In this document: piece by piece, positions 48,051 to 57,271 of the stretch
Position numbering within the stretch: position 1 is the stretch's first letter
Layout of the letters: every line of letters begins with the position of its first letter
Assembly (NCBI GenBank): GCA_020073085.1
Contig: JAIQFV010000003.1
Span: 1 to 64,000, forward strand
DNA length: 64,000 bases
DNA from: Terriglobia bacterium
Lineage (GTDB): Bacteria; Acidobacteriota; Terriglobia; JAIQFV01
Direction of reading: 5' to 3'
Translations under genes and position numbers: made by a program
The notes under the pieces: generated by a model
Told to the model about the DNA's origin: nothing
The model's input: the letters and a program-made list of their open reading frames with translations, nothing else
Database searches by the model: none

Positions 48051-49028
48051 GTGACCGTCCAGGAGATTTTCGATCTTGTCCAATCGGACCTGAAGGAAGT
48101 TGAAGCCGAATTCGCCCGGCAGGTGGTTTCGCCTGTCAAGACAATCTCATCGATTGGGAGCTACCTCCAACAGAGCGGAGGCAAGCGGCTGCGACCCGCC
48201 CTTTTACTTCTTTGCGCGAGGCTGTGCGGCTCCAACGGGAGCCTGGCGTCGATTAAGCTCGGAACGGTCGTGGAATTCCTTCATACGGCCACCCTGGTTC
48301 ACGACGATATCATTGATGATTCGAACCTGCGGCGGGGCCGCACTGCGGCGCACATGAAATGGGGCAACCAAACGTGTGTTCTCGCCGGGGACTGGATGTA
48401 CATGCAATCCTATGTGCTGGCGCTCTCGGAGAAGAACTTTCATATCCTCGAGATCTTGACGGACGTGACCCAGAAAATGGTGGAAGGCGAACTGATCCAA
48501 CTCCAGTGGCTGGGTCACAGCGATATTGATGAGGCGAGCTATCTCGATATCGCCACCCGCAAAACCGCCCTTCTGTTTGCAGCCTGCGGCCGGCTCGGGG
48601 CCGTCCTGGGAGGGCGGTCGGAGGGAGAGGAAGCGCGGATCGGGGAATATGGCCGAAACCTCGGCCTGGCCTTCCAGTTGGTCGATGATCTCCTCGACTT
48701 TACTTCCAATGAGACCACTCTGGGAAAGCCGGTCCTGAGCGATCTGAAGGAAGGCAAGGTGACGTTGCCGCTGATTTATGCGTTGCGTCGCTGCCAGCCG
48801 GAAGAAGCCATCCCGGTAAAGCGAGTCCTGGAAGACTCCGGGTTCGATACCGTCGGGCGCCGTGAGATCATCGAACTGGTGGAGAAATACGATACCCTTG
48901 CCGAGGCGCATGAAAAGGCAAAACGTTATGCCCGGTGTGCCCGCGAGGAGCTCTCCAGTTTTCCGCCCTCCCCGTATCGAGAGGCGTTGCTGGACATCAC
49001 GGATTTTGTCATCGATCGCAACCGATAA
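48051..49028 (+). CDS. Long-chain polyprenyl diphosphate synthase
   Basis: 325 residues with a GTG start preceded by AAAGGAG. Both Asp-rich motifs are seen: LVHDDIIDDSNLRRG and LVDDLLDF. The FLHTATLVHDD segment before the first motif, with small or long-chain-type residues, resembles IspB-like octaprenyl or solanesyl synthases, so the product is probably the quinone side chain. It lies upstream of a CYTH gene and the uppS operon. Farnesyl synthase (IspA) is less likely. Confidence 0.88.
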   Translation: MTVQEIFDLVQSDLKEVEAEFARQVVSPVKTISSIGSYLQQSGGKRLRPALLLLCARLCGSNGSLASIKLGTVVEFLHTATLVHDDIIDDSNLRRGRTAAHMKWGNQTCVLAGDWMYMQSYVLALSEKNFHILEILTDVTQKMVEGELIQLQWLGHSDIDEASYLDIATRKTALLFAACGRLGAVLGGRSEGEEARIGEYGRNLGLAFQLVDDLLDFTSNETTLGKPVLSDLKEGKVTLPLIYALRRCQPEEAIPVKRVLEDSGFDTVGRREIIELVEKYDTLAEAHEKAKRYARCAREELSSFPPSPYREALLDITDFVIDRNR

Positions 49029-49086
49029 CAGCAGTTCGAGGCGGCCGGGCCCTCCCTGGCGGGTTCCGCTCCATTCAACAGAAAAC

Positions 49087-49671
49087 ATGAAAGAAATCGA
49101 GGTCAAGCTGAGGATCAGCGATGTCGTCCAGACCCGGCGCCGGCTCCTGGAGGCGGGGTTTGAACCCGAAGGAGAGCGGGTTTTTGAAGAGAATTGGCTG
49201 TACGATTTTCCGACCCAGACCTTGCGTCAATCGCGTTCCTTGCTCCGGCTAAGAAAATCCGGCGATCGCGCCATCATCACCTTTAAGGATCCTCCCGAAG
49301 GGAACTTGCGTTACAAGATGCGCGACGAGATTCAAACTGAAGTGGCGGAAGCCGAGGTGATGCGCGATATTTTTCGCAAATTGGGCTTGAACGAGACGTT
49401 TCGCTATCAAAAGTATCGGACCGCGTTCCGGATTAGGGATGAATCCCGGGGGCATGTTCTGCTGGATGAAACGCCGATCGGCCCATTTCTGGAGTTGGAG
49501 GGCGCCACTGACTGGATCGATCAAGCGGCCTCACAGCTGGGCTTTTCACCTGGCGACTATATCTTGAAAAGCTATGTGACGTTGTTCCGGGAGAGTTGTC
49601 CGGAGCAGGAGTTCGAAGGGTCCGCCATGTTGTTTGGGTCCACCTACTCACAACCGAACCCGAAAGGTTAG
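49087..49671 (+). CDS. CYTH-domain protein (class IV adenylate cyclase or triphosphatase type)
   Basis: 194 residues. The EIEVK signature (Glu3, Glu5, Lys7) starts the triphosphate tunnel. Alternating charged strands follow (LLRLRKSGDRAIITFK, KMRDEIQTEVAEAE, FLELEG). CYTH proteins hydrolyse inorganic triphosphate or thiamine triphosphate, or cyclise ATP; the activity here is open. It stands 58 bases after the polyprenyl synthase gene and 7 bases before uppS. Confidence 0.88.
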   Translation: MKEIEVKLRISDVVQTRRRLLEAGFEPEGERVFEENWLYDFPTQTLRQSRSLLRLRKSGDRAIITFKDPPEGNLRYKMRDEIQTEVAEAEVMRDIFRKLGLNETFRYQKYRTAFRIRDESRGHVLLDETPIGPFLELEGATDWIDQAASQLGFSPGDYILKSYVTLFRESCPEQEFEGSAMLFGSTYSQPNPKG

Positions 49672-49678
49672 CCATCGT

Positions 49679-50461
49679 ATGAACCTCAAGGCCGAGCAGC
49701 CCGACCCGTTCATCCTGGATGCACGGAGCAAGAGAATGGTCGAACAGCTCGATCCGATTCGAATGCCGCGCCACATTGCCGTCATCATGGATGGCAATGG
49801 CCGCTGGGCACAGCGGCGACACCTGCCGCGGGTTGCCGGACATCGCGCCGGCATCGATGCCGTTCGGGACACCGTCGAAATGTCACGGTGGCTGAATATT
49901 GAAGCGTTGACCCTGTATGCTTTTTCCAAGGAAAACTGGAAGCGGCCTAAGTCGGAGGTCAGCGTTCTGATGCGCCTGCTCCGCGAGTATCTCCACAAGG
50001 AACTGGCCCGTCTGAAGCGGAACAATATTCGCTTCCAGGTCCTCGGCCGGATGGAGGATCTTCCGCCGCTGGTTCAGAAAGACCTGGTCTATGGCCGGGA
50101 GGAAACCCGGAACAATACCGGAATGATCTTCAACGTCGCCCTGAATTATGGGGGGCGGACCGAACTGGTCGACGCGTTCAAGCGTCTGGCTGTCCGGATG
50201 CGGACGAACGGGCTGGATCTCGATCAATTGAACGAATCTGACATTGAAAGGGAATTGTACACAGCCGGTCTGCCGGATCCCGATTTGCTGATCCGAACGA
50301 GTGGAGAAATGCGGGTGTCGAATTTTCTGCTCTGGCAGATCGCGTACGCGGAAATCTGGGTGACCCCGGTTCTCTGGCCTGATTTTCGCCGGCACCATTT
50401 ACTGGAAGGAATCATTGAATTTCAAAAGCGCGAGCGGCGCTATGGTGGCCTCCAGGCATGA
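49679..50461 (+). CDS. uppS: Undecaprenyl diphosphate synthase
   Basis: 260 residues. A cis-prenyltransferase that makes the lipid carrier for peptidoglycan. Signature HIAVIMDGNGRWAQRR has the catalytic Asp38. FSKENWKRPK and RTSGEMRVSNFLLWQIAYAE are typical. The ATG at 49679 gives the normal length; a TTG 45 bases upstream is less likely. The stop codon overlaps the cdsA start (ATGA). Confidence 0.95.
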   Translation: MNLKAEQPDPFILDARSKRMVEQLDPIRMPRHIAVIMDGNGRWAQRRHLPRVAGHRAGIDAVRDTVEMSRWLNIEALTLYAFSKENWKRPKSEVSVLMRLLREYLHKELARLKRNNIRFQVLGRMEDLPPLVQKDLVYGREETRNNTGMIFNVALNYGGRTELVDAFKRLAVRMRTNGLDLDQLNESDIERELYTAGLPDPDLLIRTSGEMRVSNFLLWQIAYAEIWVTPVLWPDFRRHHLLEGIIEFQKRERRYGGLQA

Positions 50462-51306
50462 CGCGAGTGTTGAGCGGACTTGTGCTGGTTCTCGTTGCCG
50501 TTGGGGTGGTGGGCTGGGCCCCGCGCTGGGTGATCTTTCTGGGGCTGGTGGTGCTCAGCAATCTGGCGTTGCACGAGTTCTACCAGCTCTCTGAAAAATG
50601 CGGGCTGCTTCCGTTCCGGTCGGCCGGTCATCTTTACGGCTTGTGGCTGCTCGCCGAGCAGTGGAGGTTTCCCGGGCACATGAGCATGGGCGCGTTGACA
50701 GGGTTCGTCCTGCTGGTTCTCTTTCTTAGCCTGACGCGTCCGGACAGCTTTGCCCTGGCGATTGGGTCTTCGGGGGCCACGATTTTAGGCACCCTCTATA
50801 CGGGAGGGTTGCTGAGTCTCCTCCTGGCATTTCCAGACCCCTCGTCCCGCCGGGGTCCCTTGGGTCTCCCCATTGAGGGCCGGGCAGCAATTTTCTTTTT
50901 GCTGGCCGTCATTTGGGCGTCTGATATTGGAGCGTATTACGTCGGTCGCGCCATCGGAAGGCATAAGATGGCCCCGCGGATCAGTCCGGGAAAGACGATT
51001 GAGGGTCTGGTGGGAGGATTGATGGCCAGCGTGCTCGTTTCTCTTGTGTTTCAACGGTATTGGCTTCGAGGTTACAGCCTGGCGGCCCTGATGGTCCTTG
51101 CAATTTTTCTCGATCTGGCGGGGGTTCTGGGCGATTTGGCCGAATCGGCTATGAAACGGGGGGCGGGCGTAAAGGATTCTTCCTCGATTGTTCCGGGCCA
51201 TGGCGGTGTCCTGGATCGGATCGACAGTTTGTTGTTCGCCCTCCCGGTGATGTATTATTACCCGGCGGTGCTTGTATTCTTGAAGGGCATGCTCAAGACG
51301 GGTTGA
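50458..51306 (+). CDS. cdsA: Phosphatidate cytidylyltransferase
   Basis: 282 residues with about eight membrane helices. It makes CDP-diacylglycerol for phospholipids. The family signature is at the end: GVKDSSSIVPGHGGVLDRID. RISPGKTIEGLVGG is also typical. It overlaps uppS by 4 bases and is 34 bases before dxr. Confidence 0.94.
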   Translation: MTRVLSGLVLVLVAVGVVGWAPRWVIFLGLVVLSNLALHEFYQLSEKCGLLPFRSAGHLYGLWLLAEQWRFPGHMSMGALTGFVLLVLFLSLTRPDSFALAIGSSGATILGTLYTGGLLSLLLAFPDPSSRRGPLGLPIEGRAAIFFLLAVIWASDIGAYYVGRAIGRHKMAPRISPGKTIEGLVGGLMASVLVSLVFQRYWLRGYSLAALMVLAIFLDLAGVLGDLAESAMKRGAGVKDSSSIVPGHGGVLDRIDSLLFALPVMYYYPAVLVFLKGMLKTG

Positions 51307-51340
51307 AGTGGTTGCATCAGGGCGGCATCTCGAAAACCGA

Positions 51341-52498
51341 ATGAAGAACATTTCTATTCTCGGGTCCACAGGCTCGGTCGGGGTGAACACCCTCCGCGTG
51401 ATTGAAAAATTTCCCGGGACGATCCGCGTGGTCTCATTGGCCGCCGGGAGCAATTCCAGCCTTCTTTCTCAGCAAATTCGAAAGTTTCACCCGCAGATTG
51501 TATCCGTGGCTGATGACGAAACTGCCGACGCCTTGGCCCGGAATCTTCGGGGATTTCCCAAGCGACGCCAGCCCCAGATCGAGGTCGGCGAAAAGGGAAT
51601 GACGCGGGTGGCCACCCACCCGGCCGTCGAGCTCGTGGTGGCCGCCACGGTCGGGGTGGTGGGATTGGTTCCTATTTTCGAGGCGGTCCGGCGCGGGAAG
51701 TCCGTGGCCTTGGCGAACAAAGAGATTCTCGTTGTTGCGGGAGAACTCCTCACCCGAGAGATGGCCCGGCAGGGGAAACCCTTGCTGCCGATTGATAGCG
51801 AACATTGCGCAATCCATCAATGCCTGCGCTCGGGCTATCATCACGAGATCCGGCGATTGATCCTGACGGCCTCCGGAGGCCCGTTTCGCAACGCCTCGCT
51901 GCGGGCCATGCGCCGCGCCACCGTGCGGGAAGCCCTGGCCCATCCAACCTGGAGGATGGGGAACCGCATCACCATCGACAGCGCCACCCTGATGAACAAG
52001 GGATTTGAGGTGATTGAAGCCCACTGGTTATTCGGGTTGAAGGCCGACCAGATCGATGTGCTCATCCATCCCCAGTCGACCATCCATTCCATGGTCGAGT
52101 TTATCGACGGGTCGATCATGGCCCAGCTGAGTGCCACCGATATGCGTCAGCCGATCCAATACGTGTTGACCTATCCGCACCGGTTCAACTCCAATGTCCA
52201 ATATTTTGATTTTGGCAAGGCGACGAAGTTCGATTTTGAACAGCCCGATCTGGGCAAGTTCCGATGCCTCGCCCTAGCCTACCACGCTCTCCGGTCCGGG
52301 CCCTCCGCGTTGTGCGCCTTGAACGCAGCGGACGAGGTGGCAGTCCAGGCATTCCTCAAGGAAGAAATCCCCCTGACCCGGATTCCGGTGGTCATTGAAA
52401 AGACCCTCGAACGCCTGCCCTCCGTTAAGATCCAGTCGATTCGGCACTGTGTGGAAACCGATCGGGAAGCCCGGCGGGTGGCCCTCGCTATGATATAA
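51341..52498 (+). CDS. dxr: 1-deoxy-D-xylulose 5-phosphate reductoisomerase
   Basis: 385 residues. NADPH-dependent second step of the MEP isoprenoid pathway. The nucleotide-binding loop is GSTGSVG (7-13). Metal and substrate residues lie in IDSEHCAIHQCL and in SATLMNKGFEVIEAHWLF. The start at 51341 gives the family N-terminus MKNISILGSTGS; an upstream GTG frame does not. It supplies precursors for uppS and the polyprenyl synthase in the same neighbourhood. Confidence 0.95.
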   Translation: MKNISILGSTGSVGVNTLRVIEKFPGTIRVVSLAAGSNSSLLSQQIRKFHPQIVSVADDETADALARNLRGFPKRRQPQIEVGEKGMTRVATHPAVELVVAATVGVVGLVPIFEAVRRGKSVALANKEILVVAGELLTREMARQGKPLLPIDSEHCAIHQCLRSGYHHEIRRLILTASGGPFRNASLRAMRRATVREALAHPTWRMGNRITIDSATLMNKGFEVIEAHWLFGLKADQIDVLIHPQSTIHSMVEFIDGSIMAQLSATDMRQPIQYVLTYPHRFNSNVQYFDFGKATKFDFEQPDLGKFRCLALAYHALRSGPSALCALNAADEVAVQAFLKEEIPLTRIPVVIEKTLERLPSVKIQSIRHCVETDREARRVALAMI

Positions 52499-52540
52499 TG
52501 GAGCTGCCACAGGGTTTCATTTCCCGCCAAGGAGAGTTGT

Positions 52541-53923
52541 TTGTATAACGCAGCCGTCTATATCCTGTCGTTCGTCTTCGTCCTGGGAGTACTCATCTTT
52601 GTGCATGAGCTGGGTCATTTCCTGGCCGCCAAGTACTTTAAGGTGCGGATCCTGACCTTTTCCCTCGGCTTTGGGAAGCGTCTTGTGGGGTTCGAACGGG
52701 GGGGCACGGACTATCGAGTCAGCGTCCTGCCAGTGGGCGGTTACGTTCGAATGGCCGGTGAATATCCCACCGATGAGTCGGTCGGGGCCCCTGATGAATT
52801 TCTGAACAAGCCGCGCTGGCAGCGGTTGATTGTGGGCGTGGCGGGCGCCACCATGAACCTCATCATGGCGGTCCTCATTCTGGCGGCTGTTTTCAGGTTC
52901 AATTACCTCGAGCCCATGTACTTGGGCCAACCGGTCGTCGTCGGGTCGGTGGCGGCGAACTCCGCGGCTTCGGCGGCCGGACTCGAAGCGGGGGATCGGA
53001 TTACCAAGTTGAACGCCAAGGAGAATCCTAATTGGCATGACCTCGAGACGTTGTCGATTACCAATCTGGCTGAGCCGGTGGCGGTCACTGCAGAGCGCAA
53101 CGGCAGACCCTTCAGTTTAACCGTGACTCCCCGGCTGGTGACTCTGCCCGAGACGGGGGAACGAATCAGCGACTTCGGAATTCAACCCACCCTTGCCGTG
53201 CAGGTACGCAACCTGGTCCCGGGGTTTCCCGCTGCGAAGGCAGGTGTCCAGGACGGAGACCTGATCTTGAAGATCGGGGATCATCCGATCACGAAGAGTG
53301 AAGATTTCTCCTACCTCAACGACACCATTCATAAGAGCGTCGGAAAGCCGCTCCTCTTTGTGCTACAAAGGGGGAACGACACCCTGACGAAGGAGATCAC
53401 GCCGGTGTTGGATCCGGCCCTTGGCTATGGCCGCATTGGATTCCGACCCGACATCCCCACGGAGAAAATGAATCTTGGGGTGGTCGGCTCCATCGGAAAA
53501 TCGGTGGGCGAGAACGTCAGGATCGCCGGGCTGACCTTCAAGGTGTTGGGGCAACTGGTCACCGGTAAAACGTCGCCCAAGACACTGGTTGGACCGATTG
53601 GCATTTTCAAGGTGACAGGCGAGGCGGCCAAGACCAGTGCCAGCGACTTGTTCCATTGGATGTCCTTTATCAGCCTCCAATTGGGGATATTCAATCTGCT
53701 TCCGATCCCTGTTCTCGATGGTGGGATGGTTTTCGTGTTGCTGATCGAGAGCGCCCTCCGTCGCGATTTGGGTCGGGTCGCCAAGGAACGACTCATTCAG
53801 GTGGGTTTTGTCTTCCTGATGCTTTTGATGGTCTACGTCATCTACAACGATGCCATGCGGTATACCCCTTGGGTAAAGGGGTCAGGAAGCACTGCGACCC
53901 AGCCTGCGTCGCCCCCAAAATAG
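52541..53923 (+). CDS. rseP: Site-2 metalloprotease RseP
   Basis: 460 residues, TTG start with AAGGAGA 5 bases upstream. It is an intramembrane protease of the envelope stress pathway. The zinc motif HELGH is at residues 22-26. Two PDZ domains lie between (about 115-200 and 215-300). LLPIPVLDGG near the end supplies the third metal ligand. It is 42 bases after dxr and ends the uppS-cdsA-dxr-rseP group. Confidence 0.94.
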   Translation: MYNAAVYILSFVFVLGVLIFVHELGHFLAAKYFKVRILTFSLGFGKRLVGFERGGTDYRVSVLPVGGYVRMAGEYPTDESVGAPDEFLNKPRWQRLIVGVAGATMNLIMAVLILAAVFRFNYLEPMYLGQPVVVGSVAANSAASAAGLEAGDRITKLNAKENPNWHDLETLSITNLAEPVAVTAERNGRPFSLTVTPRLVTLPETGERISDFGIQPTLAVQVRNLVPGFPAAKAGVQDGDLILKIGDHPITKSEDFSYLNDTIHKSVGKPLLFVLQRGNDTLTKEITPVLDPALGYGRIGFRPDIPTEKMNLGVVGSIGKSVGENVRIAGLTFKVLGQLVTGKTSPKTLVGPIGIFKVTGEAAKTSASDLFHWMSFISLQLGIFNLLPIPVLDGGMVFVLLIESALRRDLGRVAKERLIQVGFVFLMLLMVYVIYNDAMRYTPWVKGSGSTATQPASPPK

Positions 53924-54233
53924 GGGGTGGCGTTCGCCTGTTCATTCCGAATGCGCGTTCCCGACAGGCGGGCGAGCCTCCAGGGCTTGCGGGGACTTTT
54001 TCTTCACGTTGGTTGTCCTTCCCCCTGACGTGTGTTTTTCAGCAGAGCGAAGCATTTATCTTTCTCTCGCAAATCACCGTATGTACGCCCCCCCCCCGAG
54101 AATCTGATCTCTTCCTCCCCCCGCTGACACACAACGAGTTGAGATACTTGAATCCCCGCCATCGGCCGCGTATGGGATGGAGAAGGGGATCGTAAGCCTC
54201 TCCCGAGTCCCGGTTTGCCCCGGGAGAAAGGCG

Positions 54234-54308
54234 ATTTTCAAGAGGATTTTCAAGGCGACCCTTTTCAAGAACAATTCCAAGAAGAAATTTCAAGAAAATT
54301 TCAAGAAG
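54234..54308. repeat. Cluster of TTTTCAAGA-type short repeats
   Basis: About six imperfect copies of (A)TTTTCAAGA or TTTCAAGAA stand in tandem just upstream of the Fur-controlled promoter at 54313. They could be a binding site series or a slippage tract. The rest of 53924-54233 shows a C-tract near 54089-54097 but no gene. Confidence 0.55.
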
Positions 54309-54312
54309 AGGC

Positions 54313-54370
54313 TTGACAGCCGGAAAGCCATTGGGTAGTGTTGTATTGAAAATGACATTCATTTTCAATA
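54313..54370 (+). promoter_or_regulatory. Promoter with Fur box
   Basis: TTGACA (54313-54318), a 17-base spacer and TAGTGT (54336-54341) form the promoter. Directly after it is a palindrome with 12-bp arms (TATTGAAAATGA and its complement, spacer CAT) at 54344-54370. Its core, 54348-54366, matches 15 of 19 positions of the classic Fur box. The site covers the expected transcription start, so iron-loaded Fur would block it. The first start codon is at 54401. Confidence 0.8.
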
Positions 54371-54400
54371 TTGACGACACGGCCTTGAGGTGGAGTCCCG

Positions 54401-54853
54401 ATGAAATCTTCCCTGCGGTCTGGCAGAATCCCCCGGCTTCATCTCTGGCTGGGGCTTTCCGCCGGCCTGTATTTCTTGTTTCTCGGCCTGACCGGGATTG
54501 CGCTGAATCATCGAACCGACTGGGGGCTGGAGGAGAAAACCGTCAGCCACCGCTTTTTGCCTTCGCATTATCGCCCGATGGACGAGGGAGAAAGAACACG
54601 GCTGGATATTGTTCTTGCCGATCTCCACTCCGGGCTGCTTTTCGGAAGATATGGCCCCACGGTAAGTGATCTCATCGCCCTGATTTTGATGGCCTCAACT
54701 TTAACCGGGTTTGCCTTGGGGTGGAGACGATCCCGGAAACGAGGGGCATCCTTTCAAACGCCTCGGGCGAAGCCTGTCGCCGACTTGCCTCCAATCCCTG
54801 CGGAGGCCTCAGAGCCTCAACAACTGAGAATCACAACTTCAAACGGAACCTGA
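54401..54853 (+). CDS. Minimal PepSY-TM-like membrane protein
   Basis: 150 residues with two membrane helices: about 13-34 (LHLWLGLSAGLYFLFLGLTGIAL) and about 88-107. The pattern LHxWLGLxxGLYxxxxGLTG, the central DLHSGLLFG and the ending FALGWRRSRKR are those of the PepSY-associated transmembrane family, which occurs in ferric-siderophore and flavin-linked reductases. His residues near the helix ends could ligate haem; this is inference. First gene after the Fur box; the porin follows after 110 bases. Confidence 0.75.
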   Translation: MKSSLRSGRIPRLHLWLGLSAGLYFLFLGLTGIALNHRTDWGLEEKTVSHRFLPSHYRPMDEGERTRLDIVLADLHSGLLFGRYGPTVSDLIALILMASTLTGFALGWRRSRKRGASFQTPRAKPVADLPPIPAEASEPQQLRITTSNGT

Positions 54854-54963
54854 ACAAAAACGACCAGGATCAAATCAGGAATATACGTGAAGGAGCAGCC
54901 CGGGTGTCGATGATGATTCATTTTCTCAGAGCCATCCCGAAGTCTACAGTGGGAGATTCATAT

Positions 54964-56640
54964 ATGAGGTCTCAGTTTTTTCGGAAGCGGTTGTCCTGTC
55001 TCCTGATCCTGTGCTTGGGCGGGGGAGAAGCGGTTGGACAAAGCGCCTATAACGGTTCAGAGGCGGCGAAGCCCGCAAGTGGCACGCTGCTGAAGTCCGA
55101 GCGCGATCAACTTTTGGCGAAAATCTCGGACCTTCAGGCACAGATCGATGCACTCCGGAAGCAGATCGGGATGGAAAGACCGGTTGAGACGGAAACCGCT
55201 GTCCCGCCAATCTCCCCGGATGACTCGGCGAAAGTCCAGGTCCCACGCAAGGAGGTCATGGACTCAAGCTCGCAAACCTCTCCTGGACGTATTCGGCCGG
55301 GACAAATCAGCGTCTTGAAGGACCGTGTCAACATAGGAGGTTACGGCTCGGTCCGATTTGAAGCGAATGATGTGGGCGGTGACTTCTTCGTACCCGGCGG
55401 GTCAGCCAGGGGGTTCACGTTTCGACGTTTTGTGCTGACTACCGATACGCATCTCAGCGACCGGCTTCGCATACACACGGAAACCGAATTTGAGAGACTG
55501 TTGGAACTGGAGATTGAACGGAAGGTCGAAAGGAGTGCGGGCGGACTGCGATTCGAGCAAGGTTTGGAGGGAACCAACGGGGGAGCCATTGAACTTGAGC
55601 AGGCCTGGGGCCAATTCGACTTTTCGAAAAACCACGGAATCCGGTTCGGCGTCGTCTTATCCCCGGTGGGGCGCTATAACATCAACCACGACGACGACTA
55701 TTGGGATCTTCCTCGACGCACGCTGACCGACCGTGATGCTCCCGTGCTGCCGGTGAAGGCCGCATGGAGGGAATTGGGGGCGGGCCTGGTCGGTCATGGC
55801 AACGTGGGGGGGCGCGGTCGGATCGATTATCAAGTCTATTTATTGGGTGGGGCCACTCTGGATTTTGCGATGAATCAGATCAGCCAGACAAGGGGTTCGC
55901 AACCCGCCCGATTGGTGTCGGAGGCTGAGGTGGGGTTGACCTCCGGCGCCTTTGACGGGACGAAGTCCGCTCAGGCCTTGGGCTATCGTCTGGCTTATAG
56001 CCCACGCCTGGGAAGCGAGATCGCCCTTTCGGGATATCATGGAAGATATACCCCGGGCTTTCTCCCGGTCTCTGAAGTACTCCAGGTGATCGGACTGGAT
56101 GGGGACTTCAAACACAAGGGGTTCGAAGTGGAAGGAGAGATGATTGCTTCCGATTTTGGGAATGTCCGCAATGTGCTGGCCGCCTTTGCCGAGCGGGCAT
56201 TTGCCGCGTCTGTAGAGTCCACAGGAAGCGGGGGTCTCGGATCAGAGATCGAATTCAGTCTGGAGGGCCTGGCGCGGAGGCGGTACGGCTTTTGGACCGA
56301 CGTCAAGTATCACTGGCGACCGGAGTTTTTGAGGAAGACGTTCCTCGGTCGAGGGTTTGAGGATCCGGTCCTGATCCCCATTGTCCGATTTGAACGCGTA
56401 TGGCTCAAAGACCTGGTCACTGGGCTTGCATTCGACCAGGGGGCCCTCACCGAGCTTGCTCAGGAGAACCGGAGCCAGGACCGGTTGACGGTTGGGATCA
56501 GTTACCGGCCGGTGCCGTCGTTCGCATTCCAACTCGCCTATGAACACAATCGACGCCGATCAGGATCGATGTTGATTTATCCGGCGGTTCCATTGAATTC
56601 GACAAATGGTTTCCTTTTGGGAATGAGTTTTGGCTTCTAG
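54964..56640 (+). CDS. Outer-membrane porin with N-terminal coiled coil
   Basis: 558 residues. The ATG at 54964 has GGGAGA upstream and opens a signal peptide (to about residue 25, AVGQ). An N-terminal coiled coil follows (KSERDQLLAKISDLQAQIDA), as in trimeric porins. The rest alternates amphipathic strands and ends in Phe (LGMSFGF), the C-terminal mark of outer-membrane barrels. It resembles phosphate-selective or OprB/OprP-type porins. Within a Fur-controlled cluster it may pass iron chelates or reduced iron, which is inference. A longer frame from 54721 overlaps the gene before and is unlikely. Confidence 0.8.
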   Translation: MRSQFFRKRLSCLLILCLGGGEAVGQSAYNGSEAAKPASGTLLKSERDQLLAKISDLQAQIDALRKQIGMERPVETETAVPPISPDDSAKVQVPRKEVMDSSSQTSPGRIRPGQISVLKDRVNIGGYGSVRFEANDVGGDFFVPGGSARGFTFRRFVLTTDTHLSDRLRIHTETEFERLLELEIERKVERSAGGLRFEQGLEGTNGGAIELEQAWGQFDFSKNHGIRFGVVLSPVGRYNINHDDDYWDLPRRTLTDRDAPVLPVKAAWRELGAGLVGHGNVGGRGRIDYQVYLLGGATLDFAMNQISQTRGSQPARLVSEAEVGLTSGAFDGTKSAQALGYRLAYSPRLGSEIALSGYHGRYTPGFLPVSEVLQVIGLDGDFKHKGFEVEGEMIASDFGNVRNVLAAFAERAFAASVESTGSGGLGSEIEFSLEGLARRRYGFWTDVKYHWRPEFLRKTFLGRGFEDPVLIPIVRFERVWLKDLVTGLAFDQGALTELAQENRSQDRLTVGISYRPVPSFAFQLAYEHNRRRSGSMLIYPAVPLNSTNGFLLGMSFGF

Positions 56641-56710
56641 AGGAATGGGGCATTACGTGTGCAGCTTTGCCGCTGCCCCCCGACATTTCGGAAGTGGAAG
56701 GGATTGAGTG

Positions 56711-57262
56711 ATGAAGAAGCAAGTGCTGTGCCTCGCATTGATTTCATTGTGGGTCCGCACGCCGGTGATGATTGCCGAGCAATACCTGACCGAAGCGCAA
56801 GCTTTGAAGATTGCGTTCCCTCAGTCCCAGAGCGTCACCGCGGAGAGCAGAGTGATCTCAGACGAGGACCGCCGGGGAATCAAACAGCGATACGGGATTG
56901 AAGTGCTGAGTTCTTCAGCGAGGATATATTCTGGAAGAAGCGGTTCAAGGATAGACGGGTATGCCGTGATCGCTGACGAGATCGGAAAGAGCGAGCCGAT
57001 CACGTTCATTGTCGTCATGGACCCATTTGGAAGAGTCCAGACCGTAGCCGTCATGGAGTTTCGGGAGACTCGCGGATGGGAGGTAAAGGAGCCCCGTTTT
57101 TTGCGCCAGTTTCATGGCAAGAAATCCACCGATCACCTCCGTGTCAACGATGATGTGGTCAACTTGAGCGGCGCCACTCTTTCGTCGATCGCCGTGGCCA
57201 ACGGTGTCAAGAAGGCCGTCGTGCTGGTCGATTATTTCCTTTTACATTCGGATAGAAAGTAG
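56711..57262 (+). CDS. Exported FMN-binding-domain protein
   Basis: 183 residues. A short hydrophobic N-terminus looks like a signal peptide. The FMN-binding domain has GYAVIADEIGKSEPITFIVVMD and the flavin attachment motif SGATLSS with Thr156. ApbE-type enzymes attach FMN by a phosphoester to this Thr in related proteins (NqrC, RnfG), and an apbE gene follows after 9 bases. In NqrC the motif is DGLSGAT; here Val replaces the Asp, so modification is not certain. It probably carries electrons in the periplasm. Confidence 0.85.
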   Translation: MKKQVLCLALISLWVRTPVMIAEQYLTEAQALKIAFPQSQSVTAESRVISDEDRRGIKQRYGIEVLSSSARIYSGRSGSRIDGYAVIADEIGKSEPITFIVVMDPFGRVQTVAVMEFRETRGWEVKEPRFLRQFHGKKSTDHLRVNDDVVNLSGATLSSIAVANGVKKAVVLVDYFLLHSDRK

Positions 57263-57271
57263 GAGCTCCCC

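Noticed and set aside
54721-54963. Upstream extension of the porin gene to 54721
   Set aside because: It would overlap the PepSY-TM gene in another frame and place the signal peptide inside the protein; the ATG at 54964 has a better ribosome binding site.
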